DNA from: Myxococcota bacterium
GTDB taxonomy: Bacteria > Myxococcota_A > UBA9160 > UBA4427
Reading direction: 5' to 3'
Length of the DNA stretch: 33,172 nt
Assembly (NCBI GenBank): GCA_028823175.1
Contig: JAPKBZ010000045.1
Coordinates: 1 to 33,172 of the forward strand
The translations under genes were made by a program, and so were the position numbers. The notes beneath the pieces are model-generated. The model worked only from the letters and a program-made list of their open reading frames with translations. It did not search any database and had not been told where the DNA came from. Shown in pieces: positions 8,281 to 16,381 of the stretch; position 1 is the stretch's first letter; each line of letters starts with the position of its first letter.

Positions 8281-9335
8281 TCGAATTCAGTCCCCTCAGC
8301 CGCAAGGGCAGGGGGGGGTGCGGGTGCGGGGAGCGTTCGATCGAGGAAGTCGAAAGCTCGATCAAGCGGTTCCGCCCCGAAGCGAGCCACGGAGAGGTGC
8401 CCGCCCCCGGTCTCGAAGAGTTCGACGCTCACGCCGGCTGTCCCGAGCGCATCGCGCATGCGACGGGAGTGCTCGATATTTACGATCCAGTCATCCCGCC
8501 CATGGTAGAGAAAAGTGGGGGGGGAGTCGGAGTCGGCGGCCAGCAGAGGCGAAGCCTCCTCGTAAATCAGTGGAATCTCCTCGGGGCTTCCCCCTAGAAA
8601 TGCTTGCACGGGTCGGGTGCCTCCGAGCAGGCGTAGATCGGAAGGGCCCGCTCCGGCAACGCAAGCCTGGACAGTGGCCGGCACGTCGGCGCAGCGAGAG
8701 TCGTCGCTTGCTAGTTCCGGGCGTGCCGCAGCAAGCAGGCTTAGATGTCCGCCTGCAGAGTACCCCCAGAGCGCGATTCGGTCGGGGTCGATGTCTAGGG
8801 CTTCCGCATTCGCCCGAACCCAGCAAACTGCGTCGAGCACGTCGGTAAGCTGGGCCGGGTAGCGGTGCTCGGGTGCGAGCCGATACTCAATGTTGAACGC
8901 GGCATAGCCGCGCTCAACAGCCTTGTCTGCGACTCGCTTCATGCGACTTCGGTTGCCCCGCGCCCAACTCCCCCCATGCACGAGAATGACCGCTGGTAGC
9001 GGCCCTTCCGCCTGGGGACGATGGATATCCAGGACTCGCTGGGGATCGTCCTTGTGGTAGGGAAGGTCGCGACGGAGTTCCGACCCTGGATGGCCGGGTT
9101 CAGTACCGTGCGGGGTTCGCATTCCAGAACACGCAGCGCTTCCGGCAACGAGGATGCCGAGGGTAAGTTGAGCGGCAACGCCAAGAAAAGAAAAATACGT
9201 GGCCCGATGATGCCTGCTTCTCAAAAATCCCCCTATTAGCCCGAGGAAGAACAATGTCGAAATTCCTGGACTAGGCATGGTTGTCATCCCTGAAAATATT
9301 GGGTTCACTGTGCTGGGGAAGAAGAGTCCTGCCAT
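8277..9335 (-). CDS. alpha/beta hydrolase of the HSL/BD-FAE type, exported or membrane-anchored
   Basis: Up to 352 residues. The core (about 98-335) has the oxyanion motif 'HGGSW' (120-124), the 'NIEYRLAPEHRYPAQLTD' segment of the hormone-sensitive-lipase group, nucleophile elbow 'GYSAGG' (191-196, S193), the acid in 'HGRDDW' (278-283) and the histidine in 'GGGHLS' (H313): a complete triad. The N-terminus is uncertain. Two hydrophobic stretches (27-38, 47-69) end near 'AGSAAC', a weak lipobox, and ATG codons at 9287 or 9278 or a TTG at 9224 are alternatives that would not overlap the remnant upstream. Such enzymes cleave small ester or amide bonds. It overlaps the FAD oxidoreductase gene by four nt. 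Confidence 0.8.
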   Translation of the reverse strand: MAGLFFPSTVNPIFSGMTTMPSPGISTLFFLGLIGGFLRSRHHRATYFSFLGVAAQLTLGILVAGSAACSGMRTPHGTEPGHPGSELRRDLPYHKDDPQRVLDIHRPQAEGPLPAVILVHGGSWARGNRSRMKRVADKAVERGYAAFNIEYRLAPEHRYPAQLTDVLDAVCWVRANAEALDIDPDRIALWGYSAGGHLSLLAAARPELASDDSRCADVPATVQACVAGAGPSDLRLLGGTRPVQAFLGGSPEEIPLIYEEASPLLAADSDSPPTFLYHGRDDWIVNIEHSRRMRDALGTAGVSVELFETGGGHLSVARFGAEPLDRAFDFLDRTLPAPAPPPALAAEGTEFE

Positions 9336-9610
9336 CGCTTTTCAGAGTCACCCTTCGTCTTCCCAACGGGTTCCCGGATCGAACGCGCGGGGGGGCCGCA
9401 ATTCTGTATCGCTGCGGCGCCCGTAATCGCTTTGGTCATCGAGTGGATCGCGCCTACGGTGCCGATGGTCATCGCAACGTCCGATCCGAGCGAGCGCTCT
9501 CGCGCCGCGCCTTCCCATATAATCCCTGAACGGTCGAGGACGGTGGCGCTCGCTCCGGGAGCAGCCCCTGCCGCGACACCCTTTTGCCGAATCCGGTCAA
9601 AATTCTTCAT
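9305..9610 (-). pseudogene. N-terminal remnant of a beta-lactamase-family serine hydrolase
   Basis: The 101-residue ORF begins 'FDRIRQKGVAAGAAPGASAT' and continues 'LDRSGIIWEGAARERS' to 'SMTKAITGAAAIQ'. This is the N-terminal beta-strand region plus the S-x-x-K nucleophile motif of class-C-type beta-lactamase/esterase proteins, where the next residues would normally be a 'LVEQGKLDL'-like stretch. After AAIQ homology stops and an unrelated basic tail of about 32 residues follows to the stop. Intact relatives have about 370-420 residues with YxN and HxG motifs, and none is present. It lies immediately upstream of, and may overlap by up to 31 nt, the hydrolase gene. Almost certainly non-functional. 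Confidence 0.65.
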
Positions 9611-9734
9611 ACTGGTGGTCTCTCCGAGGGGGCTGGCGAAGTCGAGAAGGATCCTCGAATCGGATGTTTTCGGCCTGCAGGGAGACTAACCTAAGTCAGT
9701 AAAATCGCGATTTCCCAGGCGTAGGGGAGGAAGC

Positions 9735-10157
9735 ATGAAAGCTCTGAAGTGGATTGGCGTTCTGGTTGCAGTCTATATTGGTTTGGTTGTGGCTTTTGAG
9801 ACGTTATTTCTCGGGCTGTATCAACCCAAGCTCGGGGGCACGGGGATTCCGATGCTTGTCATCACAACGACGGATGATTCGGGCGGTTCTAGCGATCGGA
9901 GGCTGGCGCGATTCGATACCGACGGAAAGATTTACGTTTCCGCGCATCACTGGCCGCGAGGCTGGCACAGCCGAGCGCTCAAGAATCCCAATGTGCACGT
10001 CGAGATCGATGGAGCGGTGGCGGACTATGTGGCCGTGCCGGTCGCTGGCGAGGAGTTTGACCGGGTCACCAGAGAGAACCCGATACCGATCCGGTTTTTA
10101 GTCATGATGGGGTTTCCGCCAGAGCGCGAGATTCTAAGGCTGGATCCGGCGATCTGA
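9735..10157 (+). CDS. membrane-anchored split-barrel (PNPOx-like, DUF385/Ddn-type) oxidoreductase
   Basis: A 140-residue protein whose ATG is preceded by GGGGAGGAA. Residues 5-28 are hydrophobic and may anchor it. The rest follows the pattern of the nitroreductase/F420-dependent (Ddn, DUF385) split-barrel family: 'PMLVITTTDDSGG' (where relatives have 'LLTTTGRKSG'), 'DGKIYVSAHHWPRGW' and 'ALKNPNVHVEIDG', then a strand ending 'VPVAGEEFDRV'. Family members bind F420 or a flavin and reduce quinones or nitro compounds. No F420 biosynthesis gene is in the window, so the cofactor is undetermined. It is convergent with the multicopper oxidase gene and stands alone on its strand. Confidence 0.7.
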   Translation: MKALKWIGVLVAVYIGLVVAFETLFLGLYQPKLGGTGIPMLVITTTDDSGGSSDRRLARFDTDGKIYVSAHHWPRGWHSRALKNPNVHVEIDGAVADYVAVPVAGEEFDRVTRENPIPIRFLVMMGFPPEREILRLDPAI

Positions 10158-10227
10158 AGCCTTCGATGCACTTCTCGGAGGTCACGCGAGAGCCGGACGC
10201 GCGGCTCCCAAGGTAGGGGGAACGGCT

Positions 10228-10246
10228 CGCTCTCCGATTGAGAGCG
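10228..10246 (+). terminator. possible weak terminator hairpin
   Basis: CGCTCTC and GAGAGCG form a perfect 7-bp stem with loop CGATT, about 70 nt after the stop at 10157 and about 93 nt after the convergent stop at 10339. The only T run (five) comes about 13 nt after the stem, so termination is uncertain. Confidence 0.3.
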
Positions 10247-10338
10247 TCCTCGTCAGCGATTTTTCTGGCGCTTTGGCCGTCTATGCCGAGGCATCCAATT
10301 CGGCCCTTTCGGATAGTGGAGAGTGTCAGAGGGATGAG

Positions 10339-12504
10339 TCAGAAGCCGGGGGAGGAGAGCCGTATCCGCAGGCCGCCCCCGGCGCCGAATTCGGAACTGT
10401 ACTGGCCGTAGAGGGAGATATAACGTGTCACGATGAACTCGGCCCCAGAAGCCCACTCCCAACCCGTCACGGTGTCGTACTGGGTGTCGGCAAAACCTAC
10501 GAGGCGCCGAGTGATCGCGACTTCCTTCTCCGCACTCCAGCGGAAGCTTTTATCCGTGCCGACCCACACGCTCGTACGGATATTCAGCGGCAAGAGCCAG
10601 CTCAGGCCGAAGACGCCACGCACATCCTTTCCGCTGTCGGCCTCGCTGTAGGCGTTTACGCCGAGGAAAGGGCTGAGGTAGCGGTTGATGTAATAACTGT
10701 ACGAGCCAGTGACGTCGTAGTCGCCGTCGTCGTAGCCGACCTCCCAGCCCAGTCCGAAAATGTTGCGAGTATTCGCGACCTCTGCCGATCCTTGGGCCAT
10801 TTGGCTGAGGATGCTCGCGGAGCCGAATGTATACCACGAGTCGTCATAGAGCTGGGGTCGCACGGCGAGAGTCGCGGCGTCCACTTCGGTGCCCTCGTAG
10901 TGGACGATGCGCTCCATACCGCTCTTCATGTGGTAGAGAATATGGCAGTGAAAAAACCAGTCTTTCTCCTCGTTGGCTTCGAATTCGACTACCGTCGTTT
11001 GCATCGGGGGGACATCGACGGTGTGCTTTAAGGGCGCGTGGGTTCCCTGTCCGTTAAGAACACGGAAAAAATGGCCGTGGAGATGCATGGGGTGGCTCAT
11101 CATCGTGCGGTTGGACATCTCGAAGCGAACGCGCTCTCCCTTTTTGATACGGATCGTGTTCGAGGGAAGGAGAATATTTCCGTTCATGCTCCAGACGTAA
11201 CGGTCCATGTCTCCGGTCAGGTTGAGCTTCACTACACGCGTAGGTCGCGGTCCCTCGATGGTCGTGTCGTTCGGGGATCGCAGCTTCGAGTAGGGCGTTC
11301 CCGGTCGACTGGTCTTCGCTCCGTCCTCAGCGCCGCTGTCTTGCCCCATCGCCGCCATCGCGCCCATCCCCGAGCTTTGTTTTTCGGGGGAGGCGGTCTC
11401 AGGGGTGGGCTCGCCGGGCGGTAGCAGCGTGACGTCGCCACCGACATCCCAGGCGGTTCGCAACATGGCACGGATATAGCCCGCGTTCATTGCGTTTCGG
11501 TAGTAATCGGGATCGGGGACCTCCGGGGCTGTCAGGAGGTCTCCTTTTCCGATGACGGCTTCCACGTGGCCGGAGCCGTCTTGTGCCGTCGCACGGAAGC
11601 CGGAGCTGCCCTCGGCAGGGACAGTAATTAGGACGTCGTAGGTCTCCGCAACGGCGATGAGCAGCCTGTCGAGCTCGAAGGGTTCGACCTCCATTCCATC
11701 CGCGGCGACGACTGTCATGGGTCCACCGGCGAATTGCACGTAGAAATAGCTGGCCGATGCCGCATTGATAATTCGCAGGCGCACTGTTTCTCCGGGCTCC
11801 GCGTCAATTTCGGGGGTCGTTTCTCCGTTGATCAGAAACCGGTCGTAGGCGACGTCGGCAATCTCGTTGTCCGGCATGCTCTCCCATTCGCGGCGCAGGA
11901 AATCGCCAAGGCGATGGCGTCGGAGTGCACCCCAGAGGCTCTGGTTGGTGTTGCGCTCGATGGCGTACCACTCGTTTCCGCTTCTGAGGAGCCCCGCCAC
12001 ACGTTCGGGGTTCTCGTCGGTCCAGTCCGAGAGGACCATCACTTGTTCGCGGTCGGCGGGGTGGCGCTCTCCGTCTCGGGGGTGGATGACGATGGAACCG
12101 TAGACGCCGCGCTGCTCTTGGAGGCCGCTGTGGGAGTGGTACCAATAGGTTCCTGCCTGCCTGATCGGGAACTCGTAGGTGAAATCACTGTGTGGGGCGA
12201 TCCCCGGGAAGCTGATGGCGGGGACCCCGTCCTGACCCGGTGGGACCAAGAGGCCGTGCCAATGCACGGAGGAGGGGACGTCCAGATCGTTGCGGACGTG
12301 GATGCGGGCCACGTCTCCCTCGGTGAACTCGAGGGTCGGCCCGGGAATTCGACCGTTGACCGTAAGTGCCTTGACAGTCTTACCCGTAAAGTTCACTTCG
12401 CCGACGGCGATTCTGAGTTCGACTTCGACGACTGCCGAGCGCGCGTCTCCGGTTGTGGCGAATAACGCGATGGTGATGAGACCCAGGGTGAGCGCTTTCA
12501 ACAT
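10339..12504 (-). CDS. CopA-type multicopper oxidase fused to a C-terminal CopB-like beta-barrel
   Basis: The ATG at 12504 is chosen over the longer frame because AGGAGA lies 10 nt upstream and a clean Sec signal peptide follows (about residues 1-22). The 721-residue product has three cupredoxin regions with every copper motif: HWHG (81-84), 'WYHSHSG' (121-127), 'HPMHLHGHFF' (471-480) and 'HCHILYHMKSGM' (519-530, axial Met at 530). A Met-rich 'SSGMGAMAAMG' linker is at about 377-387. From about 546 to the end, after the oxidase fold is complete, there is a segment of alternating aromatic/polar strands ('YDDSWYTFGS', 'NRYLSPFLGVNAYSE', 'YISLYGQYSSEFGAGGGLRI') ending in Phe. It resembles the outer-membrane copper-resistance protein CopB. 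In canonical copper operons CopA and CopB are separate. Probable role: periplasmic Cu(I) oxidation tethered to the outer membrane. Confidence 0.85.
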   Translation of the reverse strand: MLKALTLGLITIALFATTGDARSAVVEVELRIAVGEVNFTGKTVKALTVNGRIPGPTLEFTEGDVARIHVRNDLDVPSSVHWHGLLVPPGQDGVPAISFPGIAPHSDFTYEFPIRQAGTYWYHSHSGLQEQRGVYGSIVIHPRDGERHPADREQVMVLSDWTDENPERVAGLLRSGNEWYAIERNTNQSLWGALRRHRLGDFLRREWESMPDNEIADVAYDRFLINGETTPEIDAEPGETVRLRIINAASASYFYVQFAGGPMTVVAADGMEVEPFELDRLLIAVAETYDVLITVPAEGSSGFRATAQDGSGHVEAVIGKGDLLTAPEVPDPDYYRNAMNAGYIRAMLRTAWDVGGDVTLLPPGEPTPETASPEKQSSGMGAMAAMGQDSGAEDGAKTSRPGTPYSKLRSPNDTTIEGPRPTRVVKLNLTGDMDRYVWSMNGNILLPSNTIRIKKGERVRFEMSNRTMMSHPMHLHGHFFRVLNGQGTHAPLKHTVDVPPMQTTVVEFEANEEKDWFFHCHILYHMKSGMERIVHYEGTEVDAATLAVRPQLYDDSWYTFGSASILSQMAQGSAEVANTRNIFGLGWEVGYDDGDYDVTGSYSYYINRYLSPFLGVNAYSEADSGKDVRGVFGLSWLLPLNIRTSVWVGTDKSFRWSAEKEVAITRRLVGFADTQYDTVTGWEWASGAEFIVTRYISLYGQYSSEFGAGGGLRIRLSSPGF

Positions 12505-12704
12505 GGTCTTCGTGTCTCCTGAAAGAAACATCGACGAGAATTCTATCGTAAAGGGTAGCGGGTCTGGGTGCGCTGGTTCGGAGGATCCCAGCGAAGGTTT
12601 GATCAACAGCACAACTCGGATGTGGCTTGAAATCACGAGCTCCCGCGACCCGATGGGGCGATCGCGTGGGAATCTGGCAGCGTCGATCTATTAGCTCGCG
12701 GGTA

Positions 12705-13337
12705 CTAGTTTGCGGGCCGCTTGGCCCAGCGAAGGCTGTTCGTAAGCCCGAGTATGATGAGGAAGAGCGCTAGGAGCAGGCGGAGGTCGCCAGCCTGAAA
12801 CCAGGGGTCGGCCGGGAAGGCGATGGTCTTGTTCATCGCGGCGATCTTGAACTCATGTGGGCCGCGGAAATCCGGATTTCCGGCGATCTCGAGCATGTCG
12901 CGTCGGCTGCGGTAGCGCATCAGGCCTGCCGTTGTCCATTGGCTCGCTCCTTCGATTCCCCATATATCGAGAGCGGGCGCAGTCGCCTGGCCGAAGAGGA
13001 CGGGATGCGACGCGCGCTTGAGGAGTTCGGGGTACATGTGCTTCATGTAGCGGCCCATCAGGTCCTGGGCTGTGGCGTCCTCGGGGACACCTTCCATTCG
13101 TGGCGGTGGGTCGTTGATCTCGATGAGGTTGACCATGACGAAATCATCGCCGGTATCGGATTCGAGGAAATGGCGAATCTTGGCGATGTCTTCGGGGTCG
13201 GCGTCGCTGGCCTCGGCGATGCGTAGGACCGTATCAATTTCCTCGGTCGTTAAAGGGCCCTTGAAGGATGTGTACCAGCCGAAAAAAGCCAGCCAGGCAA
13301 TCAGCAGTGCCAGCCAGGCGGTGCGAGGTCGGATCAT
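12705..13337 (-). CDS. bitopic membrane protein with a DUF1330-like domain
   Basis: A 210-residue protein. The ATG at 13337 has GGGAGAA five nt upstream. An N-terminal membrane segment (about 7-23) is followed by a soluble region (about 25-180) with 'DDFVMVNLIEIND', 'YMKHMYPELLKRASHPVLFG' and 'LMRYRSRRDMLEIAGNPDF', the order and wording of DUF1330/dimeric alpha-beta barrel proteins. A second membrane segment sits at about 184-199. It precedes the multicopper oxidase on the same strand with a 200-nt gap, so co-transcription is possible but not certain. It is distantly reminiscent of the tandem protein at 4148-5041. No enzymatic residues recognised; function unknown. Confidence 0.65.
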   Translation of the reverse strand: MIRPRTAWLALLIAWLAFFGWYTSFKGPLTTEEIDTVLRIAEASDADPEDIAKIRHFLESDTGDDFVMVNLIEINDPPPRMEGVPEDATAQDLMGRYMKHMYPELLKRASHPVLFGQATAPALDIWGIEGASQWTTAGLMRYRSRRDMLEIAGNPDFRGPHEFKIAAMNKTIAFPADPWFQAGDLRLLLALFLIILGLTNSLRWAKRPAN

Positions 13338-13766
13338 GGGTATTCTCCCATCTTCGGCTCCGAGTCCCGGGATTGCGTCGGCATTGGCGGTCGCCGATAG
13401 AGAGGCCCTCTTTTGGTATGAGAGCCAGCTTTTTTTCGCTCTTCGTCTCTACAGGGAGGTGAGGCCTAGGAGGGCTTGGCCTGAGTCCGATTCTGGGAGA
13501 CTCGGGCCGGCCTTCAGGCGATGGGGTTGCTTGGGCTTGGGTGGCGGCGCACCGGAGAGGAGCCCTCCAACGCGGGTTTCTGACCGCCGGCGTTCAGCGG
13601 GGTGAAATTTTTCCGAGAGACCAGTGACGCGCGGTCCGTAGATTGGGAACCAGCACCAATACCCTGGAACTGCGAGAATCTCAAACAGTGATTTCTGCGG
13701 CTGAGTGCTTGCCGCGTATGCACTCGGGATGCGGTGGCTCTCGTCCGCGGCGCCCGTTCTGCCGCC
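13338..13766. other. 429-nt gene-less stretch
   Basis: Between two minus-strand genes. ORFs here are antisense or low-complexity reads without homology signals. It should contain the promoter of the gene starting at 13337. I see no clear terminator or promoter. Confidence 0.4.
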
Positions 13767-14222
13767 TTATTCTGGGGTGGGGGAATCTTTCGTAGATTCG
13801 GTGGCGGTCGTTGCTTCTGGCGCCGGATCCGCGGGCATGGCATCGCTTGCTGAAGCAGGTTTGGCCGCCGAGTTGTCCGCGGGGGTTTCGATGGGTGTCA
13901 GGCCCTTACCCCTGTTTTCCGCAGCTTTCGTGAGGCCAAAGCCTGAACTCCGCCAATGCTCAGCCTCAACAGCCGTAAAGGATTTTTGCTTCCAGGCGAG
14001 TGTGGCTTCCAGATCAAAGCCGCGGCCATGCCAATCTTGTGCGCTCTTCGGACCAAATCCATTTTTCGCCCAAGCTTGAGCATCCACGGGGCTGAAGCCA
14101 TCGGCCTTCCAGGCCGCGATTTCGTCTTGGGTCATATTGCCCCACGGCGGTGTGGAAGCACATCCGACAAAAAATGCAGCAAATGCGATGGCAACGATGC
14201 GCAGAAAATTAGCTCTAGACAT
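13767..14222 (-). CDS. lipoprotein built of six 13-residue W...GF repeats
   Basis: A 151-residue product. The ATG at 14222 is chosen because GGGAGA lies seven nt upstream; the frame's earlier ATG (14237) itself forms that ribosome-binding site. A hydrophobic signal ends 'AFFVGCASTP', an acceptable lipobox with the Cys as lipid site. Then come six consecutive 13-residue units with invariant spacing: AAWKADGFSP, QAWAKNGFGP, QDWHGRGFDL, LAWKQKSFTA, EHWRSSGFGL and a degenerate AENRGKGLTP. Each has Trp, then Gly-Phe four to five residues later, and a small helical linker. The C-terminal third is Ala/Pro/Glu-rich and probably disordered. Likely a short helical-repeat binding module at the cell envelope; partner unknown. 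Confidence 0.75.
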   Translation of the reverse strand: MSRANFLRIVAIAFAAFFVGCASTPPWGNMTQDEIAAWKADGFSPVDAQAWAKNGFGPKSAQDWHGRGFDLEATLAWKQKSFTAVEAEHWRSSGFGLTKAAENRGKGLTPIETPADNSAAKPASASDAMPADPAPEATTATESTKDSPTPE

Positions 14223-14461
14223 GTCGAATTCTCCCATTGGCGATTATTGGCGAGGCGAAACTTTGACTCAACTCGCGAAAGCATAGGAGAAAAAGGGCGC
14301 CATGCCTCTCTTGCGAGATCTTCTTTTTGCAGAAAATGAGGTACTCAGGATGGCCGTGAAGGCCTTTGTATAGGAGCTTGGCAACATGTCCAGGTGACGA
14401 CCTTGCGCGCGTGAGTCCCTCGTCGTTGATCTGGTGACTACCGTGATCCCTTTTGATGCCG

Positions 14462-15434
14462 CTACAGAGTCTTCAAATACTCGAGTAAGTCGGCGAGATT
14501 TTTGGACTTGTTGGCTCAGTCAAGGCCGTTGAACTCAGCCGTATCGTGACCGGTATTCGAGTTGCCACTTAGGGTGGTGTCGTACACAGCCGCCTTAGGC
14601 CCCGTGGGTCGGTCGGAGGTAAAGCCGATATCCGCCTCGTTGAAGGTGACGTTGCCCCGCCAGAATCTTGCCAGGCGGTCGCCCGAGAGCAGGGCACAAA
14701 TCGTCGGAACCGAGCCGTTGTGAAGATAGGGAGCTCGGGCCCAGACACCCTCAAGCGACAACTCGGAATAGCCCCCCGTATTCCGCATGATGTCCTTGGG
14801 GGGTAGGGGGTAACCATTGGCGCCGGTGCAGGTGGTGGGATCGCTGCATGCAATGTGGACCATGATTCGGAGAGCGTCGATAATCGCTTCTGCGGTTTCC
14901 CCTTGATCGGACGTGAAGATGTACCTTTCGTAAGTCTCCCGTGGGTAGGGAGGGGCTTCTCCGTAAAGCCATCCCATGGGTTTCGATTCAAGAGCAGCGA
15001 TAAACTTCTCGCCCGTAAAGTCATGGGATGTGGTGGTGGCTGATAAGAGGGCGCGATAAAGCGTGTAGTCCCATTCCCTAGCTGGACCCCCAAGAATCAG
15101 AGTTTCGCCGAGCCCTCTCGATCTCTCACCAACCGGTCTGGTGGCAGCGCCCGCGACGTCGGCGCTCTCGGTCGGTATGGAATCTTCCTGGTCGATCAGA
15201 AGAATCTTTGCGATGGCGCAACCACCGGGCTGTTGAATGCTCACTCCGTTGAGCCCTAGAGCTACCCTCCAACTCCTTCTCTCGGAGTTGCTTCGGCCGG
15301 CTCTCCTGCGAGCCCTGGGCGGGGCGCTGGACCGAGTCGTGGCTTCGTAGACTCCCCGCAGAGCCGGGTCCCCCCAGCGCTGTCAGGGCGAAAAGAATAG
15401 TCAGAGCCAGGCTTAAAACGCGGCCGAAGCTCAT
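14462..15434 (-). pseudogene. decayed c-type cytochrome (RoxA/di-haem-type C-terminal half), nonsense-interrupted
   Basis: The longest open part (15244-14516) ends with a very recognisable cytochrome C-terminus: 'SLEGVWARAPYLHNGSVPTI', then 'YDTTLSGNSNTGHD'. A TGA at 14516-14518 interrupts it. In the same frame the normal family ending 'NLADLLEYLKTL' follows, with TAG at 14462-14464. Upstream, an ATG at 15434 opens a good signal peptide ('MSFGRVLSLALTILFALTAL') in another frame, which must shift to join the body. No CxxCH haem site remains in either frame, and the body is far shorter than intact relatives (450-600 residues). It looks like a gene with an internal deletion, a frameshift and a late stop. 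Confidence 0.7.
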
Positions 15435-15651
15435 TCTACCACCGGCCTCTATTGCAAAAAAAATGAGACGAACTCTGCGCCCATTGAGGCTACCGAAACC
15501 CGGCTGAGATGGGCCGTCTCGGCGGGTTCCGCGGCTTTGCCTCTGGACGGGGCCAAGCCGTTCTGGGGAGACCTTCTGGATCGGGCGGCTGGTTCTTCGT
15601 TGCAAGCCTGAAAGGTTTACGTCCGTGCGGTTATTTCAGGGCGAAAACTGG

Positions 15652-16101
15652 CTAGATATCGTAGACACCAAACTTGTGGGGGTCGGCTCCGAGAACTCGG
15701 CAGATTCGTTCGACGACGCTCCGTTCGCTCGCGCTGAAATCCAGGTCGGCATGCCCCACTGCAAGGCAAGCGCGAACCAGCGTGCTGGCTTCCTCCGCGG
15801 TGCCCCGGAACTTCGAGAGGCGCGCCATCAGTTTTTCGCGGCCCGCGACCGGGTCTTCCTCCAGCAGTCGCGCATACTGATCGTAGGCTACGACCGCCGA
15901 ATTTCGATCCACCGGTTGTAAATGCGTCAGGCGCCCAAGGATTCTCTCGCGGGTGACCAGCTCGGATCGCTGCTGCTCTTGATCGGCCGTAGCAACCAAT
16001 GCCACTCCGGCCATCACTAAATCCACGAACGCCTTCTGTCGTGAGCGTTCGCGGAACCCGGCCAAGCTTCCGCCAATTCTTTTAAATAAACCGTCCAGCA
16101 C
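15652..16101 (-). CDS. TerB-like (tellurite-resistance TerB family) protein
   Basis: About 149 residues from a GTG at 16101; the frame stays open to a TTG at 16215, but homology starts near 'LDGLFKRIGG'. The body matches the TerB helical fold: 'AFVDLVMAGVALVATADQEQ', 'AVVAYDQYARLLEEDP', 'STLVRACLAVGHADLDFSAS', and then 'ERSVVERICRVLGADP' at the end. The acidic clusters resemble the metal-binding positions of TerB. Standalone TerB-like proteins are widespread and poorly understood; a role in tellurite resistance is not implied without the rest of a ter operon, which is absent. A second TerB-like segment occurs in the protein at 30183-31160. Confidence 0.65.
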   Translation of the reverse strand: MLDGLFKRIGGSLAGFRERSRQKAFVDLVMAGVALVATADQEQQRSELVTRERILGRLTHLQPVDRNSAVVAYDQYARLLEEDPVAGREKLMARLSKFRGTAEEASTLVRACLAVGHADLDFSASERSVVERICRVLGADPHKFGVYDI

Positions 16102-16242
16102 AGTGCGAAATATTAGCAAAGCATCAGCTTGCAGTGTTGACCAAAATGCTTCGGGAGCAGGAAATGAGACAAGCGGATATCGAGGGGATCGTCTGGCCGA
16201 AATGAGAGTCGGCAAGAACAGGCGTCAGATGTTTTTAACGTC

Positions 16243-16260
16243 GGCCGGGTAGCTCAGGGG
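16243..16260 (+). other. isolated tRNA-5'-end-like string
   Basis: GCCGGGTAGCTCAGGGG resembles the acceptor and D-stem start of many tRNAs, but the D-stem partner, anticodon arm and GTTCRA T-loop are not found downstream. Possibly a scar of an ancient tRNA-targeted insertion, possibly chance. It lies in the divergent region between the TerB-like and PhyH genes. Confidence 0.2.
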
Positions 16261-16381
16261 CACACCGTCTCGTGCTTATTCGATATGTACTAAAAGAATC
16301 AAAATCAGATTGAGAGGCGATTTCTCCTCTACTACCGTCTGTGGGCGAACTAAAAAGACGATCACCGCGAGGAGACGCTCG

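Noticed and set aside
10273..11031. Plus-strand ORF of 252 codons opposite the multicopper oxidase
   Set aside because: Antisense shadow of a GC-rich gene whose own frame carries all the copper motifs.
16243..16330. A complete tRNA gene
   Set aside because: No D-stem partner, anticodon arm or T-arm can be paired downstream of the 5'-like string.
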